Source: Hericium rajendrae (taxonomy: Eukaryota; Basidiomycota; Agaricomycetes; Russulales; Hericiaceae). Taken from it: a stretch of DNA of 64,000 bases. A program made the translations under genes and the position numbers. The notes beneath the pieces were generated by a model. That model was not told the DNA's origin. It was given only the letters and a program-made list of their open reading frames with translations, and did no database searches. The stretch lies in the NCBI GenBank assembly GCA_033439255.1, contig CM065887.1:1736001-1800000 (forward strand), read 5' to 3'. This document shows positions 1 through 12,181 of the stretch, in pieces; the first letter of the stretch is position 1; the number at the start of each line of letters is the position of its first letter.

Positions 1-1
1 G

Positions 2-1507
2 ACCGCCGATGGTAGCGATGATGAAATCGACAATGCCGCCAGCGACGATAGCGATGACGACCCCGAACTCGAAGTCACGACGCACATCAACGTCGTTCTC
101 TCCCAGTCAGCTGGCGGCACTCGGGGATCAAAGCAGAAGAAGCAGGCTGTAGGGCCTGAGGACATCCGTCGTGGTCCATTCTTTTTCAAGCTCGGCTGCT
201 CGTGGGAGAAGTTTCTTTCTCTACTGGCTACAGCTACGCCGTGTCACGAAGCAGGTATCAACCTCGCGAAGCTGACATGGAAGTTCGACAAGCCAGCATC
301 TGCGAAGCCCAAGGCTCTCAGCAACAAGCAGGGCTTCAGGGCTATGACGAAGGAACTCACGGAGCACCGCAAGGATCGTGTCGTTGTAGTTGCGATGCCC
401 CGTCCTGCATCGCCTGCAGATTCAGTTGTAAGTCTTCGACTTGTAGAAGATATGACCATACTGATTGGCATCATGTCTTATTTAGCCTTGGGATACAGGA
501 GCGACTGGCGGAGCAGGCTTGCAAGACTTCACGCTCAAGGATGGAGCAGATGCCCCGGCTGTATCACCGCGTGATCAACTTGTACGATTTCTTCTTCTTG
601 TAGCGTACTTTGTATGATGTGCTAACATGCTATTTTGCGCATATAGCTTGGTCTTGATGCTGCGTCAAAGCCCGCCTTCGAGGAACTCTCTGATCGGTAT
701 CCTGTCGGAGGCAATGCACGCTTTCCTGAAAAGCGAGTCTACGAAAAAGATGGCAAAGTATGGGAGCTTACCGATATCAGATTGAGAGTCTGGGCATCTC
801 ATATTGTGCGTAGGCATGTTCTTCTTGCGACGTATACTGATTTTTGTCAAATATAGGCACGCGGTAGCGCTGACATCGACCATCCGCCGAATTCAACGCA
901 TTTTGCCATTGATAAAGCCCTCAAACCACAATCTGAGGCACCGCTAGCACCGCAGACCCATCAAAGCGCAGCAAATGATTCTGCCGCCATGTTTCATGCA
1001 CTTACTTCACAGCTCGGTGGCCAGCAAAACTCCGTTCTCAGCATGCTGTCATCTATCGGTGGGATGCCAAATGTGGCTTCCATTCTCCTCAACCCGTTGC
1101 TATCTCAACTTTTGCATGCACCTGCTACTGCTAATGCTCTATCTCCGATGCATCTTCTGTCGCAAGGTCTGATGCCTGCCGCTCCAGGTCCTGCCGCATC
1201 CACTGCTTCTTCGTCAAAAGCAACAGATGCCATGCCTCATGCATCAAGCTCCACTCCATCTTCACCTGCTATCGAGAAGCTGCCGAACATCTCCATCCAT
1301 GACTTCTGTGTTCACTACGACATATCTCTACAAGACGAAGTCCGCCTATCAAAGCTTGATTTCATACCGGGCGAGAAGGCAGTTGAGCTTCTTGAGCGTG
1401 AGGACTGGAATGGCTGTGCAGGTTTCTCACGCCTTGCATGGGATCGATTTGTTGTCAAACATAAGCAGTTTCGTCGTGACATTGTGATGGGACTTTTCGC
1501 TGTGTAG
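2..1507 (+). CDS. Repeated-family protein with C-terminal SAM-like domain, 5' end outside window
   Basis: The frame is open from the window edge, so the start is missing. I read exons 2-427, 486-599, 647-805 and 857-1507. The introns are 58, 47 and 51 bases, all GT-AG and all phase 0, and the second contains a GCTAAC branch site. The product is about 449 residues. It has an acidic Asp/Ser-rich start, a block containing GPFFFKLGCSWEKF, a block containing YPVGGNARFPEKRVY, then a Ser/Ala/Pro-rich linker. The last ~70 residues (FCVHYDISLQDEVRL to the end) look like a helical SAM-type domain. I recall similar proteins as multi-copy hypothetical genes in Agaricomycetes; no biochemical role is known to me. 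It converges on the transposase at 1585-2660. Splicing is inferred from sequence only. Confidence 0.6.
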
Positions 1508-1584
1508 TCTTCTGTCTCGAAGCCAAAAATTCATTGCCACACAGGACTTGTAGAAATAATTGAACCCATTGTAATAGTAGTATT

Positions 1585-2660
1585 CTACCAAACGTAACCT
1601 GCATGCTTGAACCAGCCGTAAGCCATTGTAGCTGTAATAGCCCCACATGCTTCTATTAGCGCATCCTCAGGAACCTCTGCCTCGTCAATGTCAAACCCGT
1701 GTCACCGGAGATATGCCTTCCAGGTGCTGAACGACTCTTCGATGGGGTTGAGATCTGGTGAATACGGAGGAATAAATAGCAGCAGGCAACCTGTATCCAA
1801 GTCTGCATCAACACGTATAGCAAAATCACCATGCCATCTACTGACCTGCACCATGGACGAGTTCTGCAAGGGCCTCCGTATGATGTATGCGGCAGTTGTC
1901 CATAACCAGCACGCTCCAAGTGTCAGGCCATGGGTTCATTGATGGAAGCTACAGCAGATGTCAAAGACGCAGAGAAGTAAAGAAACAGTAAACATACCAC
2001 TTCTTCCGCAATAAAATCAAAGAATTCGAAGCTGTCAAGCGACCCTGGAACTGCCCGCGATGCAACGTAGCCCTCCCGATCAATTGCGGCGACCAAGGAG
2101 TAGCGCTGACCACGACCAAAAGCTTGCACAGCCTGAGCACGTTCCCCAACCAGTGCCCGTCCACGACGGCGGGCTGTTGTTCGATCATTCTTGCTGGACT
2201 CATCAACAAAGATGAGTTGTCGTCCATCGCGCTCAAAGCTCTCTCGCACAGTATCTATCCATTGCGCCCGCAGTTCTTCATCACGTTCCTTTGCGATACG
2301 GTGAAGGAGCTTCAAAGTGAGTCCTGCTTGCTTGAGATTCTTCTGTATGCCAGACAATGAGAGGTCGATATCATGGTGCACTGCAAGCCAGATCTGTAGT
2401 TCGTCGAGGTATGTATCAGGATGATCACGATACAAGGCAACCATAGCATCAAGAATGTGACGTGTAATGATCTTGGGACGACCTTGTAGTGGAGACGGAG
2501 GTCGAGTAACGCAGCCAAGCTCATCCATGATGTTCCTCCAGTGATAGAGACTGCGACGAGATACCCCGAGAGCGTAGCTGATGTCGTCCTCATCCCAGCC
2601 CCTTTGCCAAAGTTCCATAGCACATTCCTTGAGATCCTTGCTGATTTTACGGAAGACCAT
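1585..2660 (-). pseudogene. IS630/Tc1-mariner type DDE transposase, one in-frame stop
   Basis: Cut-and-paste transposase read on the minus strand as exons 2660-1998, 1948-1846 and 1802-1585 with introns of 49 and 43 bases. The N-terminus (MVFRKISKDLKECAMELW) is a helix-turn-helix of the type that binds terminal repeats. The catalytic D/D/E motifs are [23 protein letters not shown] and [14 protein letters not shown], in the order expected for DDE_3 enzymes. A TGA at 1702-1704 lies after WKAYLR, 23 codons before the natural stop, and is best explained as a decayed codon. The start chosen is the methionine just before the helix-turn-helix; an upstream ATG at 2780 adds a hydrophobic stretch unlike this family. 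No clear terminal repeats were found, and F1 is inserted 190 bases upstream. The intervening 2661-2850 holds no gene. Confidence 0.75.
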
Positions 2661-2852
2661 GAAGATTGTAAGACCACAGCAGTAGCAGATAAGACTTAGA
2701 GCAACAGTAGATGACAGTAGTACAAGTAATGAGACGAGTACGACGCGTTCTTGCAAGCTCCCCGCCTTCACGCTTTCCAAAAAGGGAATTTCCCGTTTTG
2801 GACCCTAGGTCAGGAAAACGCGTCAGTGCCAAGGTTTTGTCCAACCGCTGTA

Positions 2853-4579
2853 AAAACCTTTCATGGGTTAAAAACCCATTAATCTCAGATAAGATTGTGG
2901 CTGACGGGATGATCCAATGGGAATGTACTATATATGGCTGTGATCGTATTTGAAAGAAGAATCCAAATATAGTGCCCGTAAGCTTATGTAATCAGGGGTA
3001 ATTTCTCAATTTGGCAATTATATGATATATATATCATTTTGCTCCATTTTTTGTGCTGATTTCAAATCTGATGGCCGATAGGTTATGTAAGCATGTATAA
3101 TTTCCAAATTTGGTAACTATATGATATATATATGTTTGAGCTCCATTTTTGAAGCTGAATCTAAATATAATGTTTATATGTTTATATAATCTACTATATA
3201 TGGAAATTTTTGGTTTGACAATTGAATATATTCATTTTAGCACTATTTTTCAAGCCAAATGTGAATATAATGTCTGTTTACAGATTGAATGACTGTTTGA
3301 GCTTGCAACACTCATACTATGTTATGTAGTAATACAAATCAGTATATTGGTCATTTTATTTTCTTGCTTTGCTACTGAGCTTGATGAAGTATCAGGCTAA
3401 ATGCAGCTTTTCAAGACCTTTTCAACAGTGCTACATTTATATCAATCGGATAAGTATTGGCTGAGATATTCACAAATCTTTGTTTTGCACAAAGCATTTG
3501 GTCGACTATTTTGCGATTTGCAAGTGCATCTGTATAGCTATGCTGGTCAAACCACTTGTCTGTCACTCACATGCCACATGGCTACGATTTAGGCATATGT
3601 CACCTTTTTATACTCTAATTGCTATTATTTCTCCATTTCTATTATGTTTGATTGTATTTATCTATAAGTACTTATTACAACTGATATGAGTTGGCTATAG
3701 GGTTGGGTTGGGTTAGTATATATGGGTGATTGAGTCAATCTATCTATCATATCTTATGATCTCTTATGCTCTTATAAATGTCAACTCTTTGATGTGAACA
3801 TAGTATATATTTAATCATATATAAAAAGGTGACATATGCCTAAATCGTAACCATGTGGCATGTGAGTGACAGACAAGTGGTTTGACCAGCATAGCTATAC
3901 AGATGCACTTGCAAATCGCAAAATAGTCGACCAAATGCTTTGTGCAAAACAAAGATTTGTGAATATCTCAGCCAATACTTATCCGATTGATATGAATGTA
4001 GCACTGTTGAAAAGGTCTTGAAAAGCTGCATTTAGCCTGATACTTCATCAAGCTCAGTAGCAAAGCAAGAAAATAAAATGACCAATATACTGATTTGTAT
4101 TACTACATAACATAGTATGAGTGTTGCAAGCTCAAACAGTCATTCAATCTGTAAACAGACATTATATTCACATTTGGCTTGAAAAATAGTGCTAAAATGA
4201 ATATATTCAATTGTCAAACCAAAAATTTCCATATATAGTAGATTATATAAACATATAAACATTATATTTAGATTCAGCTTCAAAAATGGAGCTCAAACAT
4301 ATATATATCATATAGTTACCAAATTTGGAAATTATACATGCTTACATAACCTATCGGCCATCAGATTTGAAATCAGCACAAAAAACGGAGCAAAATGATA
4401 TATATATCATATAATTGCCAAATTGAGAAATTACCCCTGATTACATAAGCTTACGGGCACTATATTTGGATTCTTCTTTCAAATACGATCACAGCCATAT
4501 ATAGTACATTCCCATTGGATCATCCCGTCAGCCACAATCTTATCTGAGATTAATGGGTTTTTAACCCATGAAAGGTTTT
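2853..4579. mobile_element. F1: foldback element with 762-base inverted arms, TA target duplication
   Basis: Bases 2851-3612 and 3820-4581 are reverse complements without gaps; I noticed only a few mismatches (for example near 3050, 3441 and 3587). The spacer is 207 bases. The ends read TAAAAACC and GGTTTTTA, so a TA target duplication (2851-2852, 4580-4581) can be assigned. There is no transposase-sized frame inside, only mirrored frames of 63-69 codons, so this is non-autonomous. The inner half of each arm (about 3000-3610) is related to the core of the large palindrome F2 (16740-17400). Confidence 0.85.
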
Positions 4580-4670
4580 TAACCTAGCTGGAAAAGTTGC
4601 CGGGTGGTTTGTAACCCCAACTCTGACAAGGTCCGGCAGGGTTTTTAAACTGCCTACAAGGTCTGGTGAG

Positions 4671-5608
4671 ACCTCAGCCATAATCACATCATAGATAAAG
4701 GCGAGGTTCCTGGACTTCAAAGGCCTCGCTTCGCGCTCCACCCTCAATATCTCGCGCGAGTTATCCTCATCGTCGACGAAACTCAGTCGATCATCGACAA
4801 TCTCGCGGGTCTCAGCCATTCAGGAAGGAAGCCCTTCCAGCTGGACCTCGAAGGTCACCTGATTACGGCCCTTCGAGGATCCGTTGACACTAGGGACCTT
4901 TATTCTGCCATCTTTGCCATGCACGTCCGACTAAAAACAGCCTGCTGTATCATTGATAAGTACTGGCTAGAAATCACGTCGGAGGAAGAATTGCTCTCTC
5001 CCACGACGACGGCATCCGTATTTTACGAGGATTTTGACATTATGCCAACCGCGAAGGCTGTCGAGAAGTACTACGAACATCCAGGTCTTAGGCAGTGCCT
5101 CAGCGAGGAGCACCAACAGTTGCTCCGTGAAGGGCAGCATCACAGGGACATAGTCTCAGATAATGAGGAATATCAGAGGATGACAGAGCAGCTTAAGGCA
5201 GGGTCCCTGGTAGACGACAAAGAATTGGTGGAGCAAGCCCTCGGGAACGGCGCATCGGACGAAGTAAGCGAGACTCCCTCTAAGGAAGATTCCCCCGAGG
5301 GAATCTCCTCGGGAGGACAGGATTTTGATTCTCACCCGGAGAACGTCACTTTCTGCAAGACCAAACCTCCCCCATCGGATAGGTCGTTCGCGGAGGGCGC
5401 CGCTAGCCAACCCCATTCGTCATCCGCCAGAGAAACCTTCTGCCAAGCGAACGCTTCGGGTATCGCTTGGAAGAATCCCAATGACGAGTTCATCCCGAGT
5501 CGTGTGGGCTTCCAATCGCCACTCGTCTCGCGTATCTTACCGACTCAGTCCTGCCGGTGGAGCAGGCCAAAGGGACACGACGCAAGCCCTGGGATAGTGG
5601 CAGGATGA
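4671..5608 (+). CDS. Upstream open frame in phase with Gypsy-1 gag-pol
   Basis: An open frame of about 310 codons runs from just after a TGA at about 4670 to the TGA at 5606-5608. It is in the same phase as the gag-pol frame that follows. The first ATG is at 4919, but sense-looking residues precede it (KPFQLDLEGHLITAL, AIFAMHVRLKTACC). The C-terminal half is acidic and Ser/Pro-rich. Four stops lie between 5606 and 5690, so it is either a separate ORF or a decayed gag N-terminus. An antisense frame at 4550-4819 starts MAETREIVDDRLSFVDDEDN, so the coding strand of the first 150 bases is uncertain. Function unknown. Confidence 0.4.
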
Positions 5609-5689
5609 GGAATGTGCTACTACATGCTGACTCTGATCTAGCTCTATGCTGACTAAGCCTCTGCCTCTAGCGGTGCTATCATGTGATCT

Positions 5690-8600
5690 ATGCCTCTCAG
5701 ACCCCCAGATCTCCCACTCCACCGGAACGTTGTGCAAGGCATGGCCTCATCCTTGCAACCTCGCGTTTCTGAGGCGTGGAGGAGACAAAGTCATGCTAAT
5801 CCGAATGTCTCGTCCTATCGGACTCAACCGTCAACCGCTCCCCAGCCAGCGTCATTCCCAGACCACCAAACGCCTCCTCACCTTCCTCGGCGAAGCTCGG
5901 CAGCAGGTGCTCCTCCTCCGGACGATGGAGGAGGATCAGATGGAAGTGATGCAGGGCCACGAAGGAACCCCGGTAATGGGAATGGACGACGCGAGAATGG
6001 AGGAAGCGGCAGACATGGCAGAAATGGCGGACACGGCGGAGGGCATGGCAGAAACGGCGGAAATGGAAACGGGCAAGGTGGTCCTCCTTCGGATCCTCCT
6101 CCAGACCCTCGAGACCAAGGCAGAGGTGGAGACCCACCGCCTCCGCGACAAAATGGAGGACGCGGAGCGGGCCCACCGGGAGGACTGCCACCTAATCCTC
6201 CCCCCGGAGGCGTAGTATGGCCCACGGGGATGCCCTTCCATGCCGCCATGCTAGGCCCTAGGCTTAAAGAAGAATTCACCCCCGACAAGCTCCCGTCGTG
6301 GGATGGTGGGCCCATAACCATAATCGAGTACTTCGCTCAAGTACAGGAATTTGCAGCTATGGGAGGAACTCTTCCACGCGCCCTCGGAAAATGGCTTTGG
6401 ACCCATCTCGACAAAGACTCGAACGTTTTCAAATGGTGGATTGGTCTCGATGAGGAGCTCAAAGAAGAAATGACTCAAGACTGCTACGAGTGGCTCAATG
6501 GTCTCAAGGACCACTTCCTAAGAGAAGCCTGGCAGAACGCTCGGAATCTCGAGTGGACCGAGATGCGCTTCCGCCAGAAGGGCCATGAGAACGAAACACC
6601 GCTCTCGTACTTCATCCGAAGGGTCATGTATTCTCGGATGCTGCTCGCCATTCCACCTGGCGGGATCGAGGAAGTACAAGCTGTTCTTTGGAACGTGCCC
6701 CCCGCTTGGCACAGCATCCTTTTCTGGAGCAACGACCCTACCACCAGGTTGATGTATCGGCAAGCTCAAGATCATGCACAAGAGCTCGTCGACGCTGCGA
6801 CTCCGAGAAGAACCTTCGTACCGAAGGATGTCTTGCAATCTGCCGTTCGTGACGTGCTCAGGGAAGGAGCGCAGCGAGCGGCCCGCTTCCGAGGACCCCG
6901 CTTAGCCAATGCTAATGCCGTGGTATCCTCGACGACTGGAGATGACGAGCTTAATGCTCTATACAATTACCTCAGCGAGAGTTTCTCCGAGCCTAGCTCC
7001 TCAAATCCTTCCACGAAGGAGGATCCTCTTCTATCCAAAGCATACGCCTCGATTCAAAAGAGACAAAGGCCGCCTCCTAAAGATGGGTATCCCTTCAAGA
7101 AGAGAGATGACCGCTCCTCATCTATACGACCTCCTCCTTCACCGTGCAAAGTTTGCGGTAGTGCGAAGCACTGGGACAGGGAGTGCCCACACTGGGACGA
7201 ATATCAGGCGAAGAGAGCATACAGCGTGATAAGAGAAGAGCAGACTTCGGACGCCGTAGATTTGGACAACGTGTATAGTAAAACCTACCAGGCTTACGTG
7301 AATCTAGCCGCACTTTCTCATTATGTTGTGCTGGAGAGAGAAGCTAAGGAGGCGCATCTTTCATTGGGAATATCCACTGAAAGGCGCCTCAAGGCTACGG
7401 TAGAAGAAGTTGAGGATGAGTATTCCGAACTGAGGAGAGCCTCTCCGGTTCACGATGATCTATGCCCATGGGACATCGTACCGATCGAGGAACTCCCCTC
7501 CGAAGTACGAAGCGCAGCGAGGGCTCCCTCTGCTTCAGTCGAAGAAATCGAAGACGAATACTTCAGGCGCAGAAAGGCTTTCCCGACTCACCAAGACTTG
7601 CGGCCTTGGGAAATTGTCCCCGTCGAGGGCCTCTACTCTGGCTCGGACAAAACGGTAGAGGCATCCCCAGCCTCTCCTCAAATTATAAAAATCCCTCCTA
7701 GCAAGCGCTCTCCGCCCAGCGAATCGGCCAAGGGCATGTCAGTCGTGATGGCCAAAGGACGTCTCCTCCGGCTCGATTCACCAGAGCTCGATATTCGATT
7801 CGATTCCTGCACCGACTTAACACTAATGGGCGAACAGACGTACCATCAGATGAAGAACCCGCCTCCTATCCGAAAGGGGATGAAACTCCAACTAACGCAA
7901 CTTACGTCCAAAGGAGTCAAGCTTCTGGGTTATGTACAATTGCCGATATTTTTGCCCACTACTACGGGTTCTATCTTGGAGCTCGAGATAGAGGCGTACA
8001 TCGTATCAGACATGTCGGTACCTATACTCCTCGGAGAAGACTTCCACGAGAACTACGAACTAGACATATCGTGTCGCATCGAACTCGGCACCTTCATCTC
8101 TTTCAGCGAATCAGAACATTTGGTGGCTGTCACGGGAGCCCGTTGCATTCCGGAACATGGCCTTCTTGTCAAAAAGCAGGGCTGCGACCTTGCAAGCTTC
8201 GTGAAAGCCAAATCTCATCAACGGAATAAGGCTCGGAAAAGAGCACGAAGACTACGAGCTTTCAAAGCAGAGCATCGAGAACCAGAAAAACACCTAGTCC
8301 GAGTTAAAATGGATGTCAAAATAGCTCCGGAATCTCATCGCCCCGTGGAAGTCGTCGTGCCGTTCGAAGACGACCGAACCTGGCTTGTGGACAAATCTCT
8401 GGTCACCAATACAGATAAACCCGTCATCCTAGCCATGGCAAGCACGCTGCTAAAGCAATCCAGCCCCTATGTCTCAATCTCCAACCCGAGCACGACTCCT
8501 TGCTATTTACGAAAAGGAGACGTAGTGGGAGAATTGGTAGACCCTAGAGAGTTCCTCGATAAACCAGTGGACGAGAATCATCGTCTAGCCATGCAGAGGA

Positions 8601-8842
8601 GAGCCGAAGTTACTAAAGCCCTCATCAAAGCTGCCAGGGAGGCAGATGAGCGAAGAAATTCTTCGGCCCCACCTACCGACACGAACCCAGAAAATGGTGC
8701 GGACAAGGAGCAGTGGGGTCCAAAGATGGCAGAAATGCCTGATCCTACTGTCTATCTGTCGAAAGACATGGAGGATCTTTTAGACGTAGGACAATTGCCT
8801 GACCATCTCAAAGATAAAGCATGGCAAATGCTCCAGAAGTGA
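5690..8842 (+). CDS. gag: Gypsy-1 gag-protease polyprotein, 1050 residues
   Basis: Structural and protease part of a fungal Ty3/Gypsy chromovirus. The N-terminal ~200 residues are very rich in Gly, Pro, Asn and Arg. A capsid-like helical region follows (about 205-400: LKEEFTPDKLPSWDGG, FRQKGHENETPLSYFIRRV). A zinc knuckle starts at residue 486 (CKVCGSAKHWDREC, C-x2-C-x4-H-x4-C). A retropepsin-like region has DSCTD near residue 705 where DTGA or DSGA is usual, so its activity is doubtful. Start is taken at the first ATG after a cluster of stops. The frame ends at TGA 8840-8842, but the same phase continues into reverse transcriptase, so this stop may be a mutation. No LTR pair could be identified: F1 lies at the 5' side and a half-MITE at the 3' side. 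Confidence 0.75.
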   Translation: MPLRPPDLPLHRNVVQGMASSLQPRVSEAWRRQSHANPNVSSYRTQPSTAPQPASFPDHQTPPHLPRRSSAAGAPPPDDGGGSDGSDAGPRRNPGNGNGRRENGGSGRHGRNGGHGGGHGRNGGNGNGQGGPPSDPPPDPRDQGRGGDPPPPRQNGGRGAGPPGGLPPNPPPGGVVWPTGMPFHAAMLGPRLKEEFTPDKLPSWDGGPITIIEYFAQVQEFAAMGGTLPRALGKWLWTHLDKDSNVFKWWIGLDEELKEEMTQDCYEWLNGLKDHFLREAWQNARNLEWTEMRFRQKGHENETPLSYFIRRVMYSRMLLAIPPGGIEEVQAVLWNVPPAWHSILFWSNDPTTRLMYRQAQDHAQELVDAATPRRTFVPKDVLQSAVRDVLREGAQRAARFRGPRLANANAVVSSTTGDDELNALYNYLSESFSEPSSSNPSTKEDPLLSKAYASIQKRQRPPPKDGYPFKKRDDRSSSIRPPPSPCKVCGSAKHWDRECPHWDEYQAKRAYSVIREEQTSDAVDLDNVYSKTYQAYVNLAALSHYVVLEREAKEAHLSLGISTERRLKATVEEVEDEYSELRRASPVHDDLCPWDIVPIEELPSEVRSAARAPSASVEEIEDEYFRRRKAFPTHQDLRPWEIVPVEGLYSGSDKTVEASPASPQIIKIPPSKRSPPSESAKGMSVVMAKGRLLRLDSPELDIRFDSCTDLTLMGEQTYHQMKNPPPIRKGMKLQLTQLTSKGVKLLGYVQLPIFLPTTTGSILELEIEAYIVSDMSVPILLGEDFHENYELDISCRIELGTFISFSESEHLVAVTGARCIPEHGLLVKKQGCDLASFVKAKSHQRNKARKRARRLRAFKAEHREPEKHLVRVKMDVKIAPESHRPVEVVVPFEDDRTWLVDKSLVTNTDKPVILAMASTLLKQSSPYVSISNPSTTPCYLRKGDVVGELVDPREFLDKPVDENHRLAMQRRAEVTKALIKAAREADERRNSSAPPTDTNPENGADKEQWGPKMAEMPDPTVYLSKDMEDLLDVGQLPDHLKDKAWQMLQK

Positions 8843-11800
8843 ATGAAAGCCTTCGGCTTTGACGGCCGACTAGGTCAGCACCCCTCTAGGGTACACATCT
8901 GAACCGTCGATGGACAAGTTCCTATCTCTGTCCCAATGTATGGCACTTCTCCAGCCAAGCACCAAGTCATCGAAGAACAACTCGACGCATGGTTCGAGCA
9001 AGGCGTAATTGAACCCTCGCAAAGCCCTTGGAGTGCGCCGGTAGTCATTGTCTATTGCAACAATAAACCTCGTTTCTGCGTGGACTACCGTAAACTCAAC
9101 GCAGTCACTATTCCGGACGAATTCCCTATTCCCTGCCAATCGGAGATTCTTTCGTCTCTGGCGGGCGCCCAAGTCCTATCGTTCTTAGATGCACTTTCCA
9201 GCTTTACTCAGCTCGAAATGGCGCCAGAAGACGTGGAGAAGACGGCTTTTCGAACCCATCGAGGTCTCTATCACTTCCTGCGAATGCCATTCGGACTACG
9301 CAATGGGCCCTTCATCTTTCAACGAGTCATGAGCAGCATCCTTTCTCCTTACTTGTGGATTTTCTGTCTTGTCTACATCAACGATATCGTTGTGTACTCC
9401 AAAACTTACGAAGACCATATCGATCATCTAGACAAGATTCTGGAAGCCATCGAGAAATCCGGTATCACTTTATCGCCATCGAAATGCCATATGTTCTACA
9501 ATTCAATCATTCTCCTTGGGTATAAAGTTTTGCGGTTGTGATTATCCACCCATAAAACTAAAGTCGAAAAGATACTAAACATGGCACGACCTACCCGTGC
9601 CTCAGATCTTCGTACTTTCCTCGGAATGGCCGTTTATTTTTCCGCCTTCATCCCGCACTACTCCAGCATAGCGGCGCCGCTGTTTTAACTCACTCGCAAA
9701 GGCGTTCGATGGGAATGGTCTGCGGAAGAAGAACGCGCGTTCACGGATATCAAAGCTAGTCTTGCCGCTGCCCCTGTCCTCGGTCATCCGGTGCAGGGAC
9801 GCCCCTATCATCTTTACACTGATGCCTCAGCTGACGGCCTAGGCTGCGCCCTGCAGCAAGTCCAAGAGATTTGTCTTGGAGACTTACGTGGCACGCATGC
9901 ATACGACCGCATAATTAAAGCATACAATGACGGTAAAAGCGTGCCCAAACTCACCACTACGCTATCCGCCGAAGTAAAAGATTGTGCCTTTCAATCCCAC
10001 TGGGCAGACTCGGTCGATGACACGATCATTCAAGTCGAACGAGTCATAGGCTACTGGAGCCGAACATTTAAACCCACCGAGCGGAACTACTCCGGTACAG
10101 AACGCGAAGCATTGGTCGCTAAAGAAGGCCTCATCAAATTTCAACCCATAGTCGAAGGAGAGACTATTCTCCTCGTCACGGACCATGCCGCACTGCAATG
10201 GGCTAAAACGTATGAGAATAGCAACCGCCGCTTAGGTGCATAGGGAACTGTCTTCTCGGCCTACCGCTCAGGGTTGCATATTATTCACTGCCCTGGCCGC
10301 AAGCACTCTAACGTTGACCCACTCTTACGGCTTCTCCGTCACCTTCCAGACCATGATTCTCCCCAAGATGATGATGCTCCCACCCTCCGCACCGATGCAA
10401 CCCAAGCAGCAGAAGCTGAATCCAAGGCTCAGTCAGCTCCAGCGGCCAAATTTGCTGCCTTTTCCTGGTCCGACTGTATCGAAGGATATGCCGAGACATA
10501 CCCAGTCACCACCCGAAGCCGATCCAAATCGAAACCGCAAGATCCAGCAACATCCACTCCAGCAGCCAATGTCAATCTACCCGACCCAGTGTCCAATCCT
10601 GATACTTCTCCATCGCCCGCAGACCCGGACTCTTCCCTCCTCGGGCCATTTATCGATGTTCACATCACGCAGGATTATCTGCGCGATCTCCTGAAAGGGT
10701 ATCAAGAGGACCCAGTCCTCGCAGCTCGGGGGCACGCTGATGAAATCGGGTATTCGGAATGGCCAACCACGCAGAGATACTTCAAAGATGAACGCGGCCT
10801 CCTATTCTTCTGCAATGCAGATTTAGAACTGCAACTCTGCATTCCTCGATCCCATTGGGCAGCGATTCTCAAACAGGCTCACGAATCACCATTTGAAACT
10901 GCACATGCAGGACCAGAAAAGCTATGGCTCCTATTGAGCGGAAAGTTCTTTTGGAAATCCATGAAGAAAGATATCCTCCAGTTCTGCAGCACATGCAATA
11001 TCTGCCAAAAGATCAAACATCAAAATTTTAACCGCTACGGCTTGCTCATGCCTCAGTCCATTCCTAAAGCACCATACGACTCGGTCTCCCTGGACTTAAT
11101 CACTGGTTTACCTTGGTCTAACGAGTTTAATGCCATCTTAGTGTTGGTGGACTGCATGACGAAACACGTGCAGTTCGTACCTACCACGACGAAACTATCC
11201 GCCAAAGGCTTCGCCCAATTATCCATCAAACACATTGTCTGCTGCTTCGGTATTCCAACCAATATTATCTGCGACCACGATCCGCGTTGGACGTCTGATT
11301 TCTGGCGAGCCATCGCAAAACAACTCAAAACGAAGATGTCCCTCTCCTCCTCTCACCACCCACAACATGATGGGCAAACAGAGATTGTGAACCAGAAGCT
11401 AGAAATAATGCTGCGAGCCTATGTCGCTACAGACCGTGCCTCTTGGGCCGACTGGCTCCATTTACTCGAACACACGTACAACCAGACAGTGCACGCTTCC
11501 ACGGGGTATAGCCCGCACTTCCTTCTTTATGGATTTCACCCCCGTGATTCCTTAGATTTCTTGAATCCTAGTCGGGGTGAACTCTCGCCCCAATTCCATT
11601 TGCTGCGGCACGACAAACAAGCTTTTGTGAATCAACTCTGCTCCCATCGTGACCATGCACGTCAAGCCATCGCGTCTGCGCAAGTCAAACAGAGCGATGC
11701 CTACAACAAGGGCCGTCGTCTGCGGGAATTCAAAATTGGTGACCTCGTACTCATTAATCTGCATGCGCTCAAATGATTGGAATCCAAAGGCGAAGGCGTA

Positions 11801-12181
11801 AAACTCGCCCAACGCACCATCGGTCCCTTCGCGATTCAGGAGAAAATCAGCCCTAAGGTCTATCGACTAGATATGAGTGATCAATACCCTGGGTCCCCAG
11901 TGTTCAATATGGAACACCTCCGTCTGTACCATTCATCTGACCCATCCCTCGGTGATCGCGAGACTCTTCCCGATATGCGCTCTCATATCCCGGCAACCGA
12001 GGAATATCAAGTTGATCGCATCGTAGGGCATCGCTACGATAAACGGAAATGTCAGCTACTATATCTCATACAATGGGAGGGATACTCCCTGCTTTACGAC
12101 ACATGGGCCATGGTGCGAGATCTTCGCAATGCCCCAGAACGCCTTCGAACGTACCAACAAGCTCATAAGCTCACGCCTTAA
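8843..12181 (+). pseudogene. pol: Gypsy-1 pol: RT, RNase H, integrase, chromodomain, broken by stops
   Basis: All pol domains sit in the same phase as gag. Reverse transcriptase spans about 8936-9541 (RFCVDYRKLNAVTIP, FLRMPFGLRNGP). Its catalytic box reads YIND at 9374-9385 instead of YxDD. RNase H begins near LYTDASADGLG at 9817. Integrase has its zinc-binding region ending CSTCNIC near 10990, then a D/D/E core with LDLITGLPW, CDHDPRWTS and HDGQTEIVNQ. A chromodomain is seen near 12001-12170 (EEYQVDRIVG, LIQWEGYSLLYDTW). In-frame stops lie at 8900-8902, 9539-9541, 9686-9688, 10241-10243 and 11774-11776. The frame is otherwise uninterrupted by indels, so decay is by substitution. The copy cannot be autonomous. 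Confidence 0.85.

Noticed and set aside
4550-4819. Minus-strand ORF MAETREIVDDRLSFVDDEDN as a gene
   Set aside because: Its 3' end lies in F1, and the plus strand is open in phase with gag-pol over the same bases; kept only as a note of doubt.
5796-6321. Long frames on other strands and phases over the Gypsy-1 gag start
   Set aside because: They are shadows of the Gly/Arg/Pro-rich gag coding sequence.
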